A DNA stretch of 64,000 nt from Eustoma russellianum (Eukaryota; Streptophyta; Magnoliopsida; Gentianales; Gentianaceae): positions 30,259,543 to 30,323,542 of the forward strand of contig AP025047.1 in the NCBI GenBank assembly GCA_036186865.1, given 5' to 3'. Numbering within the stretch: the stretch's first letter is position 1; each line of letters begins with the position of its first letter. The notes below the pieces were generated by a model, which was not told the origin of the DNA, ran no database searches, and was given only the letters and a program-made list of their open reading frames with translations. Positions 1-10,625 of the stretch are shown here, piece after piece. The position numbers and the translations under genes were made by a program.

Positions 1-842
1 TTCTTGTTGTTATCAAATCTCTTAACTTGTTTTAGCCTTTGTGTTTGTTTAGTTGTATTGTGTGGTGAGCTTAGTTGCATTTTCTTGTGTTCAATATCTG
101 ATTTGGCAGCCTCGACAAGAAAGAAAATCAATTTATTCATCTTGAACAATTTGACAGCCTACTACACACAAAAACATCAACATATCCATCCAAAACAAAC
201 ACACAAAGCCTTATTAATCAATATTACCAAGAAATATACACTTTGATTAGCTTAGAACAAAAAAAAGAAAGAAAGAGAAGCTTATTTCAAAGAAAAGTTT
301 GCACAAAATAATCGAATGTGCAAAAAAAAAAGCAAAAGAACTGGTCTTGTTTACTTCATAAACCCAAAGTACCCATTTTTTTTCACTTTTGAACACTTGA
401 GTGCTTCTACTTCATCCATACTTGCATCTAGCTTGCATAAAGCCTAAGATTAAGTTAAGGATTACCCAGGGCAACCCCTTAAAATTTATTTGGCTCAGCC
501 TATTGCATCAAATTTGGTTTCAATTCTCTTTGAATCTTAGTACGGTCCAAGTTTGTTGTTTATAACATTGGAATTGTGAATGAATTGATGGGAGACTTGT
601 GAAGAAAGTTTACTCTACATGATTGAAGTTATCGGAATTGATACTCACTTGGCAAGTTTGCTTTGAATTGTTCTAGCCTCAGATTCTTCAAGGAGACACA
701 AGATTGTGTGACTACAAAAAAAGAGAGAGAGGAACAAACACTTGTGTTTTTGTTTTCCACTAACATAATCAAGTTTCTTTTGTCTTTGTATTTGTTTGCT
801 TTTTTTTCTTTGTGTTCTTGTTCAATTTCAGGTAATTGTACC
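1..842 (+). other. 5' leader (untranslated) of gypsy-1
   Basis: This stretch precedes the gag start codon and matches, in reverse complement, about 36404-37258 of gypsy-2. No gene is seen. A pyrimidine-rich stretch and a probable splice-like TTTCAG sit just upstream of the gag ATG. Reading frames that open here start at TTG and have no protein similarity I recognise. Confidence 0.7.
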
Positions 843-2287
843 ATGGATAAGACACGTGAGAGTACCATGGGACTTAACAAAGAAGGAGAAAGATTGCCCA
901 CAAATGTGGACGATTTAGCACAACTAATGAAAAAGATGTTGTGGGAAATGAAATTGATGAGTAGTCGTGTAGAGGTCCTAGAAAAACAGTCACAATCTCA
1001 TCCAGAAAATTCTTTACATGAAGGACAAACATCACATGTACCGGAACATAGGCTTGAAAGTCGTGGGTCTTTTGCTCCGGAAAGAGGAAGAGGCAGAGGC
1101 AGAGGAAGAGGGCTTAATAGGGATTCCATACCTATGAGGACCTTTGATGAAAGAGATGAAGAACTAAACCAAAGGTTTGATGATTATAACATTGAGAAAG
1201 AGTACAACCAGTTCCAAAACCATGGGAATCAAAAGAATAGCCCACAAGAAGATGAATTCATCAAGACAAAAGTGAACATCCCCACATTCTATGGAAAAAG
1301 TGATGCTGAGGCATATTTTGAATGGGAGAAAAAGGTAGATCTCATATACTTTTGTACAAATTATACTAATTTGACTAAAGTGCGCTATGCAACTATAGAG
1401 TTTGCAGATTATGCCTTAATTTGGTGGGATCAACTACACAATGTAAGGAAAAGAACCAGACAAGCATCGATCTCTACTTGGGAAGAAATGAAAATTGAGA
1501 TGAGAAAAAAATTCATTCCTTCAGACTATGAAAGAACCATCTACCAAAACTTGCAAGAACTCACTCAAGGAAGCCGTAGTGTAGATGAGTATTTCAAAGA
1601 GTTAGAGATCTTATTGATAAGAGCTAACATTGAAGAACCAGAGGAAGCTACCATGGCTAGATTCCTAGCTGGATTGAACAAGGAAATTGCAAAAAGAGTT
1701 GAACTTACCACATATATTGATATGACTTCCATGGTTCATAAAGCTGAAAAGATTGAGAGTCAACTCAAGGTAAAACGCTTTACATCTAGTTTATCTTTTC
1801 GAGCTAATTCTTCATCCTATCCAAAAATGCCGTCTAGGACAAATCAAGGCACAAGTTTTAGGCCAACTGCACCTCAAGGCCGTGGGTTCCAATGTAGGAC
1901 TCAACCAAATCAAAGCCACCTCAACCACCTCAACAAAACTTGGATAAAGGGAAAAGCAAGGTTGAAGGTAATATTTCTAATTCCACTACTAGATTTAGAG
2001 ACATTCAATGCTTTAAATGTTTAATTAAAGGTCATTTTGCAAATCAATATCCCGACCCTAAACGTATCATGTTCATTGAAAAGTCTAATAAATATTATTC
2101 TGATGATGAGGTAGTGGAACATGTTAATGTTGAGGAAAATCATGATGAAAATGAGGAAAGTGTGAGTGAGGATGAAGAGCTTGCATCAAAAGAATTCTTG
2201 GTTGTTAGAAGAGCTCTTAATGCACATGTTAAGATTGATGAGCAAGATCAACACAGAGAACATTTTTCATATCCATTGCATGGTTAA
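843..2287 (+). pseudogene. gag polyprotein of gypsy-1, frameshifted
   Basis: Gag forms the virus-like particle and packages element RNA. The ATG at 843 begins MDKTRESTMGLNKEGE, and the same start is used in gypsy-2. Next come an Arg/Gly stretch (about 1081-1112) and the conserved retrotransposon-gag core. The core includes YFEWEKKVDLIY, ALIWWDQL, TWEEMKIEMRKKFIPSDY and EATMARFLAGLNKEIA. A frameshift near 1930-1960 moves the nucleic-acid-binding part to another frame. The CCHC knuckle reads CFKCLIKGHFANQY, so its last Cys has become Tyr, whereas gypsy-2 keeps the Cys. The reading frame is dead, but its family assignment is clear. Confidence 0.88.
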
Positions 2288-3098
2288 AAGAAAAGTTTGT
2301 ACTTTGATTATTGACTCTGGATCCTGTACTAATGTGGCAAGTGTTGAACTCGTTAGAAAACTTGATTTGCCATTACTTAACCACCCACACCCTTATAAAC
2401 TATCTTGGTTGAATGATTGTGGAGAAGTGAGTGTTAGCAAAAAAGTTTTGATCTCATTGTCTATTGGTGGGTATAAAGATGATATCTTATGTGATGTAGA
2501 TCCTATGCATGCAAGTCATATCCTTTTAGGTAGACCATGACAGTTTGATAACAAAGTTACTCATGATGGATACTTGAATAGGTATTCATTCAGGTTTAAC
2601 AATAAGTTGTTTAAGCTACATGCATTATCCCCGCACAAGGTATTTGAAGATCAAAAGAGAATGTGTAAGAACAGGAATGATCCTAAGGAGAAAGATGCAG
2701 AAAAGAAATTTCTGGAGTGTATTAAGAGAGAAAGAAAGAAAAATGAGTCTAAAGGCAAAGAGATAGTAAACATTGGTGAAGACAAATCTCAAAAGAAATT
2801 TTCTTTCTATGCCAAACCAAGTGAATTTTCACATGCCATAAACTCAAACAAAATTGTCTATGTTTTGATGTTTAAGGAGTCTCTGTTTTCTATGAGTGAC
2901 TTACCCTCCACTTTGCCCAGTGGAGTTGTATCTTTGCTTGATGAGTTTTCAGGGTTGTTTCCTGAAGAAGAACCTTCTGGTTTGCCGCCTTTAAGAGGAA
3001 TTGAGCGCCAAATAGACTTCATACCTGGTGCTGTCCGGCCTAATAGGCCAGCCTACAGAGCAAACCCTGCTGAAACGAAAAAATTCAATGCCAAGTAA
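2281..3098 (+). pseudogene. aspartic protease and start of pol of gypsy-1
   Basis: The protease matures the Gag-Pol polyprotein. The active-site triad is visible in LIIDSGSCTNVAS (about 2308-2344), followed by HILLGRP near 2517-2537. A TGA at 2538-2540 stands where gypsy-2 has TGG (Trp), so this is a transition-type stop. After it the frame continues through a Lys/Glu-rich linker. It then reaches the sequence that leads into reverse transcriptase (GLPPLRGIERQIDFIPGA, about 2977-3030). A further frameshift follows near 3090. Confidence 0.85.
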
Positions 3099-4260
3099 AA
3101 GAACTCTTGGTCAAAGGAAAGGTGAGGGAAAGCATGAGTCCTTGTGCTGTTCCTATGATCGTTGTACCAAAGAAAGATGGTATATGGAGAATGTGTACTG
3201 ATTGTAGAGCCATCAACAAGATAACTATAAAATACGGGTACCCTATTTCGAGACTGGATGATATGCTTGATGAATTGCACAGTGCTAAGTATTTTACAAT
3301 GATTGATCCTAAAAGCGGTTACTTTTAAGTACGCATTAAAGAAGGTGATGAATGAAAAACTGCATTCAAGACTACGTTCGGATTGTATGAGTGGTTAGTC
3401 ATGCCATTTGTCTTAATTAATGCGCCTAGTACTTCCATGAGATTAATGAATGAAGTCTTACGTGCATTCATTGGAAAATTTGTTGTTGTGTACTTTGATG
3501 ATATCTTCATTTACTTTAAGACTTTGCATGAACACATAAGCCACCTAAGAAGCGTTTTTGAAGAATTGAAGAAAGAACAATTATATGCAAATTTTAAGAA
3601 ATGTTCTTTTTGTATGGAAAAGGTTGTGTTTCTAGGATTTTTGGTTAGTGCAAATGAAATTGAAATGGACCAAGAAAAGTGAACTCAATTTTAGAATGGC
3701 CAATTCCCACAACTGTTGGAGAGATGAGAAGCTTTCATGGTTTGGCTAGTTTCTATAGAAGATTTGTTAAGTACTTTTCCACTATTGCTGCACCTTTGAA
3801 TGAGATTGTTAAAAAAGACGTAGGATTTCAATGGGGAGAGTCACAACAGAAAGCCTTTGATGAACTTAAAGCAAGGTTAACTTCTGCACCTATTCTAAGA
3901 CTACCTAGATTTGATGAAACATTTGAAATTGAATGTGATGCTAGTGGTGTTGGTATATGAGCTGTACTATCTCAGTCTAAACAACCGATTGCTTATTTTA
4001 GTGAAAAGCTTAAGGGAGCACAATTGAATTATTCAACCTATGACAAAGAGTTGTATGCACTTGTTAGATCATTGTAGACTTGACAACATTATTTGCAACA
4101 TAAGGAGTTTGTGGTTCATACTGAAGGACAAGGAAAGTTAAATAAGAGGCATGCAAAATGGGTTGAACTTATTGAATAATTTCCTTATGTGATGAAATAT
4201 AAGCAAGGAAAAGATAACATTGTAGTTGATGCATTATCTAGGAGATATTCTTTGATTACT
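3099..4260 (+). pseudogene. reverse transcriptase and RNase H of gypsy-1, multiply stopped
   Basis: This copies element RNA into cDNA and degrades the template. Visible reverse-transcriptase blocks are VPKKDGIWRMCTDCRAIN (about 3163-3216), the catalytic VVYFDDIFIY (about 3486-3515), and the thumb/connection LASFYRRFVKYFSTIAAPLN. RNase H begins at FEIECDASGVGI (about 3922-3957). Stops occur at 3326, 3353, 3958, 4075 and 4081, and there are frameshifts near 3680 and 4125-4190. Most of the stops correspond to Trp or Gln codons in gypsy-2. The region is non-functional. Confidence 0.88.
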
Positions 4261-5643
4261 ACATTGTCATCCCATTTTCTTGGATTTGAGTGCATCAAGG
4301 AATTGTATACATCTGATCCTGACTTTCAGTCAATATTTGATGCATGTGCCGATTCTCCATTTGGTAAGTATTATTTACAGATGGATATTTGTTTAAAGAA
4401 AGAAAATTGTGCATACCTAAGTGTTCTGTCAGAGAGATACTTGTCAAAGAAGCACATGGTGGAGGTTTAATGGGCCACTTTGGCATCTTTAAGACATTAG
4501 AGATGTTAAAGGAACGTTTCTTCTGGCCTCATATGAGAGTTGATGTAGAGAAGGTTTGTGGAAGTTGTATAACTTGCAAGAAAGCTAAATCTACATCACA
4601 TCAACATGGTTTGTACACCCCATTACCTATCCCTATGTCACCTTGGATTGATATATCTATGGACTTTGTTTTGGTAGATCAAAAAATGGAAGTGATAGTG
4701 TGTTTGTTGTTGTTGACAGATTTTCTAAAATGGCACACTTCATAGCTTGTAAAAAGGTTGATGATGCATCTCACGTTGCAAACTTATTCTTTCAGGAAGT
4801 TGTGTGTCTACGTGGCATGCCTAGAACCATTGTTAGTGATAGAGATACTAAGTTCTTAAGTCACTTTTAGCGTGTGTTGAGGGGTAAACTTGGAACGAAA
4901 CTCTTATTTTCTACTACTGCTCACCCTCAAACATATGGTCAAACTGAAGTTGTGAATAGAACTTTGTCTCAATTATTGCATGCTATAATTCAGGAGAACC
5001 TTAAGAATTGGGAGGATTACTTGTCATATATTGAATTTGCTTATAATAGAAGTTTCACGGTGACACCACTCATTCACCTTTTGAAGTTGTATATGGTTTC
5101 AATCCTTTGTCTCTACTTGATCTTGTGCTTATTCCTGTTCATGAACGTGCAAGTATTGATGGTAAGAATAAGGCTGAAGTGATTAAGAAACTGCATGCTA
5201 AGGTTAAGCTACAACTTGAAAAGAAAAACAAATAGTATGCAAAACAAGCTAACAAAGGACGCAATGAAGTTTTATTTGAACCACGTGATCTGGTTTGGCT
5301 GCATTTAAGGAAAGAAAGGTTTCCTAGAGAAAGGAAATCTAAACTCATGCCAAGAGAAGATGACCCTTTCAAAGTACTTCAAAAGGTTGGAGATAATGCT
5401 TACATTCTTGACCTTCCAGAGAGTAAGTATGGTTCAATTTCTCATACTTTTAACGTTGCTGATCTTACTCCTTTTGGTGATGAGAATGCACATAATTTTA
5501 CAAAAATGCAAGATCAAGGACCCTTAATAAGAAATAAAACTAAGAAGCTAATGCATGAAGTGGGGGCCTTCCTATTTAAATATGTGCAAGATGAACCAAG
5601 GGAACTTATACATTGGGTTCACCTTATTGAACCTACAACATGA
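4261..5643 (+). pseudogene. integrase of gypsy-1 with C-terminal extension into the LTR
   Basis: Integrase inserts element cDNA into the genome. The HHCC zinc domain is seen in HGGGLMGHFGIFKTLEMLKE and CGSCITCKKAK (about 4455-4590). Core-domain pieces are SPWIDISMDFVL, TIVSDRD and HPQTYGQTEVVNR. The C-terminal module is DPFKVLQKVGDNAYILDLPE (about 5362-5421), then a tail ending in HLIEPTT before TGA at 5641. Stops at 4868 and 5233 replace Trp and Gln. Relative to gypsy-2, a deletion at about 5480 removed the polypurine tract and the LTR start, so the tail reads straight into the LTR remnant. Confidence 0.87.
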
Positions 5644-6639
5644 TTTATAAGAAATTTTAGAACCATTGTAAAATATCATTAGTATATAATGTGTTTTTTA
5701 TTTTGTTTTTTAAATGTTTATGTTGTATTAGTTTAGGCTCATCTCGGATTGTGAGTTTCTGCAGGACACGTTTTGGTAGAATTGACGTATCTCTCCAGCC
5801 ACAATGCCAAATTATGAGTTTCAAGATGCGTTGGAAATCTAAGACAATGATATACAACTTTCATGTTTTTTACTTTTCCAAAATCGGTTGTCTTGGTATC
5901 CAAAAAGAGCATTCCAATGGAAGTACTGTTTCTACCGAATTCTGTGACATACCTTCAGTAATTTGGATGTATCTCCTCAATGGTTGGGCCAAATGCAAAG
6001 AACTTTATATGCTTATTTTCTACACTCAATTGGCTACCATTCTTTAAGAAAGAGCAAGGACTAGTTCAGATTGAAAGATGTCCAAAAATCAGTCACAAAC
6101 CAGAAAAGATTTCAAGTTGAAAACAAATCCTTAAAGTCTTCCATGAATAGTACTTGAGGGACCTACTTTGAAAATCATCATTCAAGACTTGCAAGACTAG
6201 TTTTCATGGAGCCTATATGAATAGTCTTTAGAAGTGTGTAGTCTGTTCAATCATTATTTCAATTTGTAAGATAGTTTGTTGTCTTGTGATATTTTTGCCT
6301 ATAAAAGGCACATAAGAGAAGCTTTGTAATCTCACACCTTCAATGAAAATTTCTTCTTCTTCAAGAGTAATTCTTGTGTGTTTTCTTGGTTCATATTCAA
6401 AATCAAGGCTAGAATCTTTCAAGGCTTGAGCATCCTTGTGAGAGTTGTCCAATTCCGGAGAGAGAAACATCCAAGAGGGAGGTATCTTGCTTGGGTTATG
6501 TAGAACTCATTGGAGGACTTATGTTCAAAAGGTTTTCTTCAACTTATTTGGAAGCAAGGTGAAGTTATCTTCATTGTGCTAAACCATATTTGGAGGAGAA
6601 GCTTTAGAGTTAAAGAAAGGTCCATTCTTGTACGTACCA
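5481..6639 (+). repeat. 3' LTR remnant of gypsy-1
   Basis: This is collinear with both 1.2-kb LTRs of gypsy-2 in reverse complement. Roughly the first 36-40 bp of the LTR and the preceding polypurine tract are deleted. It ends at TACGTACCA (6631-6639), matching the gypsy-2 LTR end ACGTATCA with one change. Coding sequence of copia A resumes directly after it. The first 160 bp still encode the C-terminal tail of pol. Confidence 0.85.
6299..6308 (+). promoter_or_regulatory. TATA box of gypsy-1 LTR promoter
   Basis: CTATAAAAGG lies in the LTR remnant. It is followed after about 40 bp by pyrimidine-rich sequence, which is the usual position for the U3/R boundary. The gypsy-2 3' LTR has the same box on the opposite strand at 30829-30838. 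Confidence 0.55.
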
Positions 6640-7559
6640 ACAGTTGCATTAGATCATACATCCTATTAATGTGCATGATGCTTTAAGATACTTTGTTGGA
6701 AGGAGACTATAAACAGTGAAATGCAAGCATTGTTATTAATGATACTTGGGGGCTAGTCCCAACTAGCAAGGGTGTTAAACCTGTAGGATGCAGTCGGGTG
6801 TTTACTATCAAATATAATGCTGATGGAACAATAATTAAGCATGAAGCTAGGTTAGTTGCTAAGGGTTTTACACAGTCTTTTGGGATAGATTATTTGGAAA
6901 CTTTTTCTCCAGTTGCAAAACTTAATACTATTAGAGTTCTCTTCTCTATTGCAGTAAACTTAGATTGGGATCTTTTTCAACTTGATGTGAAAAATGCCTT
7001 CTTGAATGGTGAGTTTCAGGAAACTATTTACATGGATGTTCCACCTGGATTCAATGACTCAATAAATCAGTGATGTGTAAATTGAACAAGTCTTTATATG
7101 GATTAAAAGAATCACCAAGAGCATGGTTTCAAAAGTTTTCCAAAACTACAAAACAGTGTAACTTTCAATAAACTCATAGTGATCATAAAATGTTTGTTAA
7201 GAAAAGTAGACCTGAAATGATTATTATATTGATAGTATATGTAGATGACATTATAATAACCGGTATTGACAAAAAAGGAATTAAGAATGCTAAGGATCAT
7301 CCAGCAAAGCAGTTTGAAATGAAAGATTTAGGGAAGTTAAGGTATTTTCTTAGAATGGAGATTGCTAGGAGTAAAGATCAATTAATGGTTAGTCAAAGAA
7401 AGTATGTTTTAGACCTTTTAACAGAAACATGCTTATTAGGATGCAGACTAATGAGTACCCTAATGGAACTTGTATATAAACCTAAGGAACTTGGGAAATG
7501 ATTCCAGTAGACAAGACTAAATATCAGAGGTTAGTAGGAAGATTGAGATACTTATCACA
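6640..7559 (+). pseudogene. copia A reverse transcriptase, fragment
   Basis: This is the Ty1/copia reverse-transcriptase domain of an older element, interrupted on both sides by later insertions. Motifs are CSRVFTIKYNADGTIIKHEARLVAKGFTQ split over 6790-6880, FSPVAKLNTIRVLFSIA, LFQLDVKNAFLNGEFQE (about 6973-7023) and the catalytic IVYVDDIIITG (about 7234-7266). A frameshift and stops lie near 7070-7140 and 7500. The upstream gag, protease and integrase would lie left of the window, beyond gypsy-1. The last five bases (7555-7559, TCACA) are the target duplication of element B. The family resembles Tork-like copia, which I infer from motif style only. Confidence 0.85.
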
Positions 7560-10500
7560 TGTAGAGAAAAAGGGGTTTGAGTGATTTTCAAATACATGAT
7601 TTAAATGTGCTTAAAAACATGCATGACATAAATGTGCATGATACATTGCATATTACTTGCCTTATATAATTCACATATAATGTTGCCGTACTAACGAGCC
7701 ATGAAGCTTTAAAGCTTACATCAAATGGCAAACATTTGTTGTGTTTACACTAGTTTCATGTGCCACCATTAATGAACTAAACTAGTTCATTAAGTGAAGT
7801 ACTTAGTTAATTAAACTAAGTAGTTCATTAAAGGAAGCTACATTTGGAAAAGGCACAAAGGCAACAAGGCTAAAGAAGGAAAGTCTTCTCCTCCTCTCCT
7901 AATTCATTATACACGCCATATACATATATAAATACATATATTTTCAGATTTTTTGAAAAAGGCACATACACATGTATTCCAACGTACTACCGATACGTTA
8001 TATATTTTACGTACGTACGTTAACGTCACACCACCATACTTAACTCATATTTATGAGTATATTCAGGTCTTATATCATATGATATAAGTCATGGTGATGA
8101 CAAATTTAAATACGACACGATAAAAGGTTCTAAACCAAAAATTGTCGTATCGGGCGAATACCAAAACATCGCCAACGTGTCACGTACTTGCCATAAATAG
8201 ATGGCCAGACCCTACACTTCAAAAATACCTATAAATTTTGTGGCTATGATGTTATTTCCAGCCATGAAATCATTCCATGTTGGCACACGTAAATCACCCC
8301 ACATTAAGGCCAAATTGTGGAGATTCCAATTTCAATTTTGTCGCATGTCTAGGCTAATCAGCCTTATAAGCTGAATATTAAAGTATATATTATATATATT
8401 ATGTGTAACATAATATATATAACATGTGCAAAAAGTTGGAATTAAATTAGAGATAAATTAGGTAATCGATAAACATCGAAAATTCGGTTTTCTACGTACA
8501 CAATACATGGAATATTTTTGGCACATCATACGATACGTATCTAGACACTTTTTACATATGTCATACATCTTAAAGTGTTCTAGAAAATTAAATTAAGGGG
8601 TGATTGGAATATAACATGTGTGTATTATTAAATGTGCACTATTTTACAAAGTTTGCAAAAATAAAATTCAGCACATGCATATACATGTTGGACACGCCTA
8701 TACATCTGAGATGGAGCATATGTGGAGCCTTGTTGGCATATTGATTGGTCAAGAATCAATCATACAATGTTAGTGATTCAAAGAAAGAAGCTACAAAAGG
8801 TAAGGTTTCAAACTTTGTCTCATTTGAAACACATGTTGAAAATTCAGCATGTAGAATTATGGCTGGCCGAATTTCTCTATTAATTAGGCTATATTTTGTG
8901 TCTTGAATTATGTGGATAATTGGAAGAAGAAATGGAAGAAATTTTAATGAAATACAAAGCCATAAATTGTGATATTTTGAATATCACACATGCTGAAATT
9001 TTTCAGCATGTGTGGAATGTACCTTGGCCGATTTTATGGCCACATTGATGTCCAAATTTCATTTCCAATTTGATAAGAATATTTGCTACTAATTGGTGAT
9101 TTATTTTAAAAATAAAAATCAAAGAAAATTGGAAATAATCTGAAGTAAGAAGCCAATTTCAGCATGTTAACTAGGTTTAATGGCCGAATTCTTTCCTCTT
9201 TTTGTGAGAAAATTATCTTGCTAACTTTATGTGACAATCTTGTGGATTATGGAAATTATTCTATGTTGATTTTTAGCACATGTTTTTAGTGAAATAATCA
9301 GATTTTCGAAGTCATCAAATGATGACAACATTCAACCAATCATGAAGTGCCAAGTAAGCAAAGGTTAAATGATCATCCAATGAGAAGATGCCAAGTAAGC
9401 AAGATCATGTCACATTGATGTCATATATTCTCCCAAGGACTTAGAAGGAAATTTTCAAGAGGAGAGTGCACTAGAGGGGGACGGCCATATGTGTTAAAAA
9501 GGAAGGAGATGAGCAAAACAATGACAAGAACAAGTGTTGCAAATTGAAAGATCAAAAGTGTTCTAGCCTTCTTCTTCTACACTCTCTTTCTTTCTTCTTC
9601 TTGAAAGCCTATTGTACTTACATTCATATTCTTGAATAGGCTTGTCTTATACCACCACATACTCTATATCTTTGTAAAAGATTGATCAAGGTGTGATCAA
9701 TCTTCATTCTTGCAAGGCGGTGGTGTTCGTGCGAATTGTATTCATCGTACAAGATTTGTAAAGGGTTGGAGTTGGTGTGTAACTCCATCAACCCTGTGGT
9801 AAGGTGTACTTGCGTGTGTGACTAGTGTGAACCGATGAAGGTGTTCCTCAAAGACTAGAGTAGGTTGTTTATAACCGAACCAGTATAAAATTCTCGGTGT
9901 CATTTACTTTCTGCACTTATATTCTGTTTCAACACTGTTTACTCTTTTTGTTTACGTTTGTAAAAATAGTAAACAATTTTCAAAAATTACGAAAATTTCC
10001 AGAAACATAGCCACACGTCCTAGCGTTAATTTGGCACAAGTTTCAACCCTTTTGGATAAGTATAAGTCAATCAAACATCCAAAGTTCTGAGACTTGTGTA
10101 GTCTGATTTTCAGATTTGCAAAGGTTGAGACTTTGAGTGTATTTGAATAACTTTCCGAAAGAATTTTTCAAAACTGTTTCAACCCATTCAAATAAAACAT
10201 ATATGGGGTTAGTGGTTAAAATTTCAGGGAAATTGGAGTTAAATACAAATAGGAATAAATTTTTGAAATCAGTCTACCGTTGCTGGCCGATTCGCACAAT
10301 CTGACCAACGATTTTTGAAGGGGTTAGAGGTTGAATTTAAATCTGAAATTTTTAGGAGATATTCATAACATCTGAGGATAAGTTATCTCAAAATTTCAGA
10401 ACTTTTGAAGACCTAAAACCTAGTTTTAAAAATGTTTTAAAATTGGTCCTGAAAACAGAAACTGTTTTCAGAAGTTGGGTTTTTGGTTCAAACTAATTTT

Positions 10501-10569
10501 AAAAACCACATTTTCCGCACCCACTATTCAACCCCTCCCCCCTTCTAGTGGTGCCTTGCAGATCCTACA
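7560..10569 (+). repeat. 5' LTR of element B (3010 bp)
   Basis: It runs from TGTAGAGAAAAAGG to GCAGATCCTACA and aligns end to end with 12783-15808. It is rich in inverted motifs: a perfect 20-bp palindrome at 8069-8088, a 14-bp-arm hairpin at 8985-9014, and ACGTACGTACGTTAACGT near 8010. An LTR longer than the interior is unusual. No open frame in it is convincing. Confidence 0.93.
8985..9014 (+). repeat. 30-bp hairpin in element B LTR
   Basis: Two perfect 14-bp arms (CACACATGCTGAAA and its complement) are separated by TT. The same hairpin occurs at 14210-14239 in the 3' LTR. C has a degraded version near 45710 on the other strand. This may be a regulatory or packaging motif; the role is unknown. 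Confidence 0.7.
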
Positions 10570-10571
10570 AT

Positions 10572-10583
10572 TGATATCAGAGT
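10572..10583 (+). other. primer-binding site of element B
   Basis: TGATATCAGAGT follows the 5' LTR by two bases. It resembles TGGTATCAGAGC, the complement of the initiator Met-tRNA 3' end, with two differences. Confidence 0.6.
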
Positions 10584-10625
10584 GCAGGAACACTCACAAC
10601 AAAAGGATCCAACGATCTACGTGAG

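Larger units (their letters stand above)
1..6639 (+). mobile_element. Ty3/gypsy element gypsy-1 (CRM-like chromovirus), 5' end outside the window
   Basis: This is a degenerate Ty3/gypsy retrotransposon. Gag, protease, reverse transcriptase, RNase H and integrase follow in that order, then a 3' LTR remnant. It is collinear with gypsy-2 (30497-39205, opposite strand), so positions 1-842 are the 3' part of its long 5' leader, and its 5' LTR lies left of the window. Its 3' end (6639) abuts reverse-transcriptase coding sequence of copia A, so it inserted into A. It carries more stops and frameshifts than gypsy-2. I infer CRM-like placement from the Met-tRNA primer site of its sister copy, the lack of a recognisable chromodomain, and pol running into the LTR. 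Phylogeny was not run. Confidence 0.9.

Noticed and set aside
1..246. Short plus-strand frame with a hydrophobic start resembling a signal peptide
   Set aside because: It starts with TTG, lies in the gypsy-1 leader, and the matching gypsy-2 leader does not conserve it as a coding unit.
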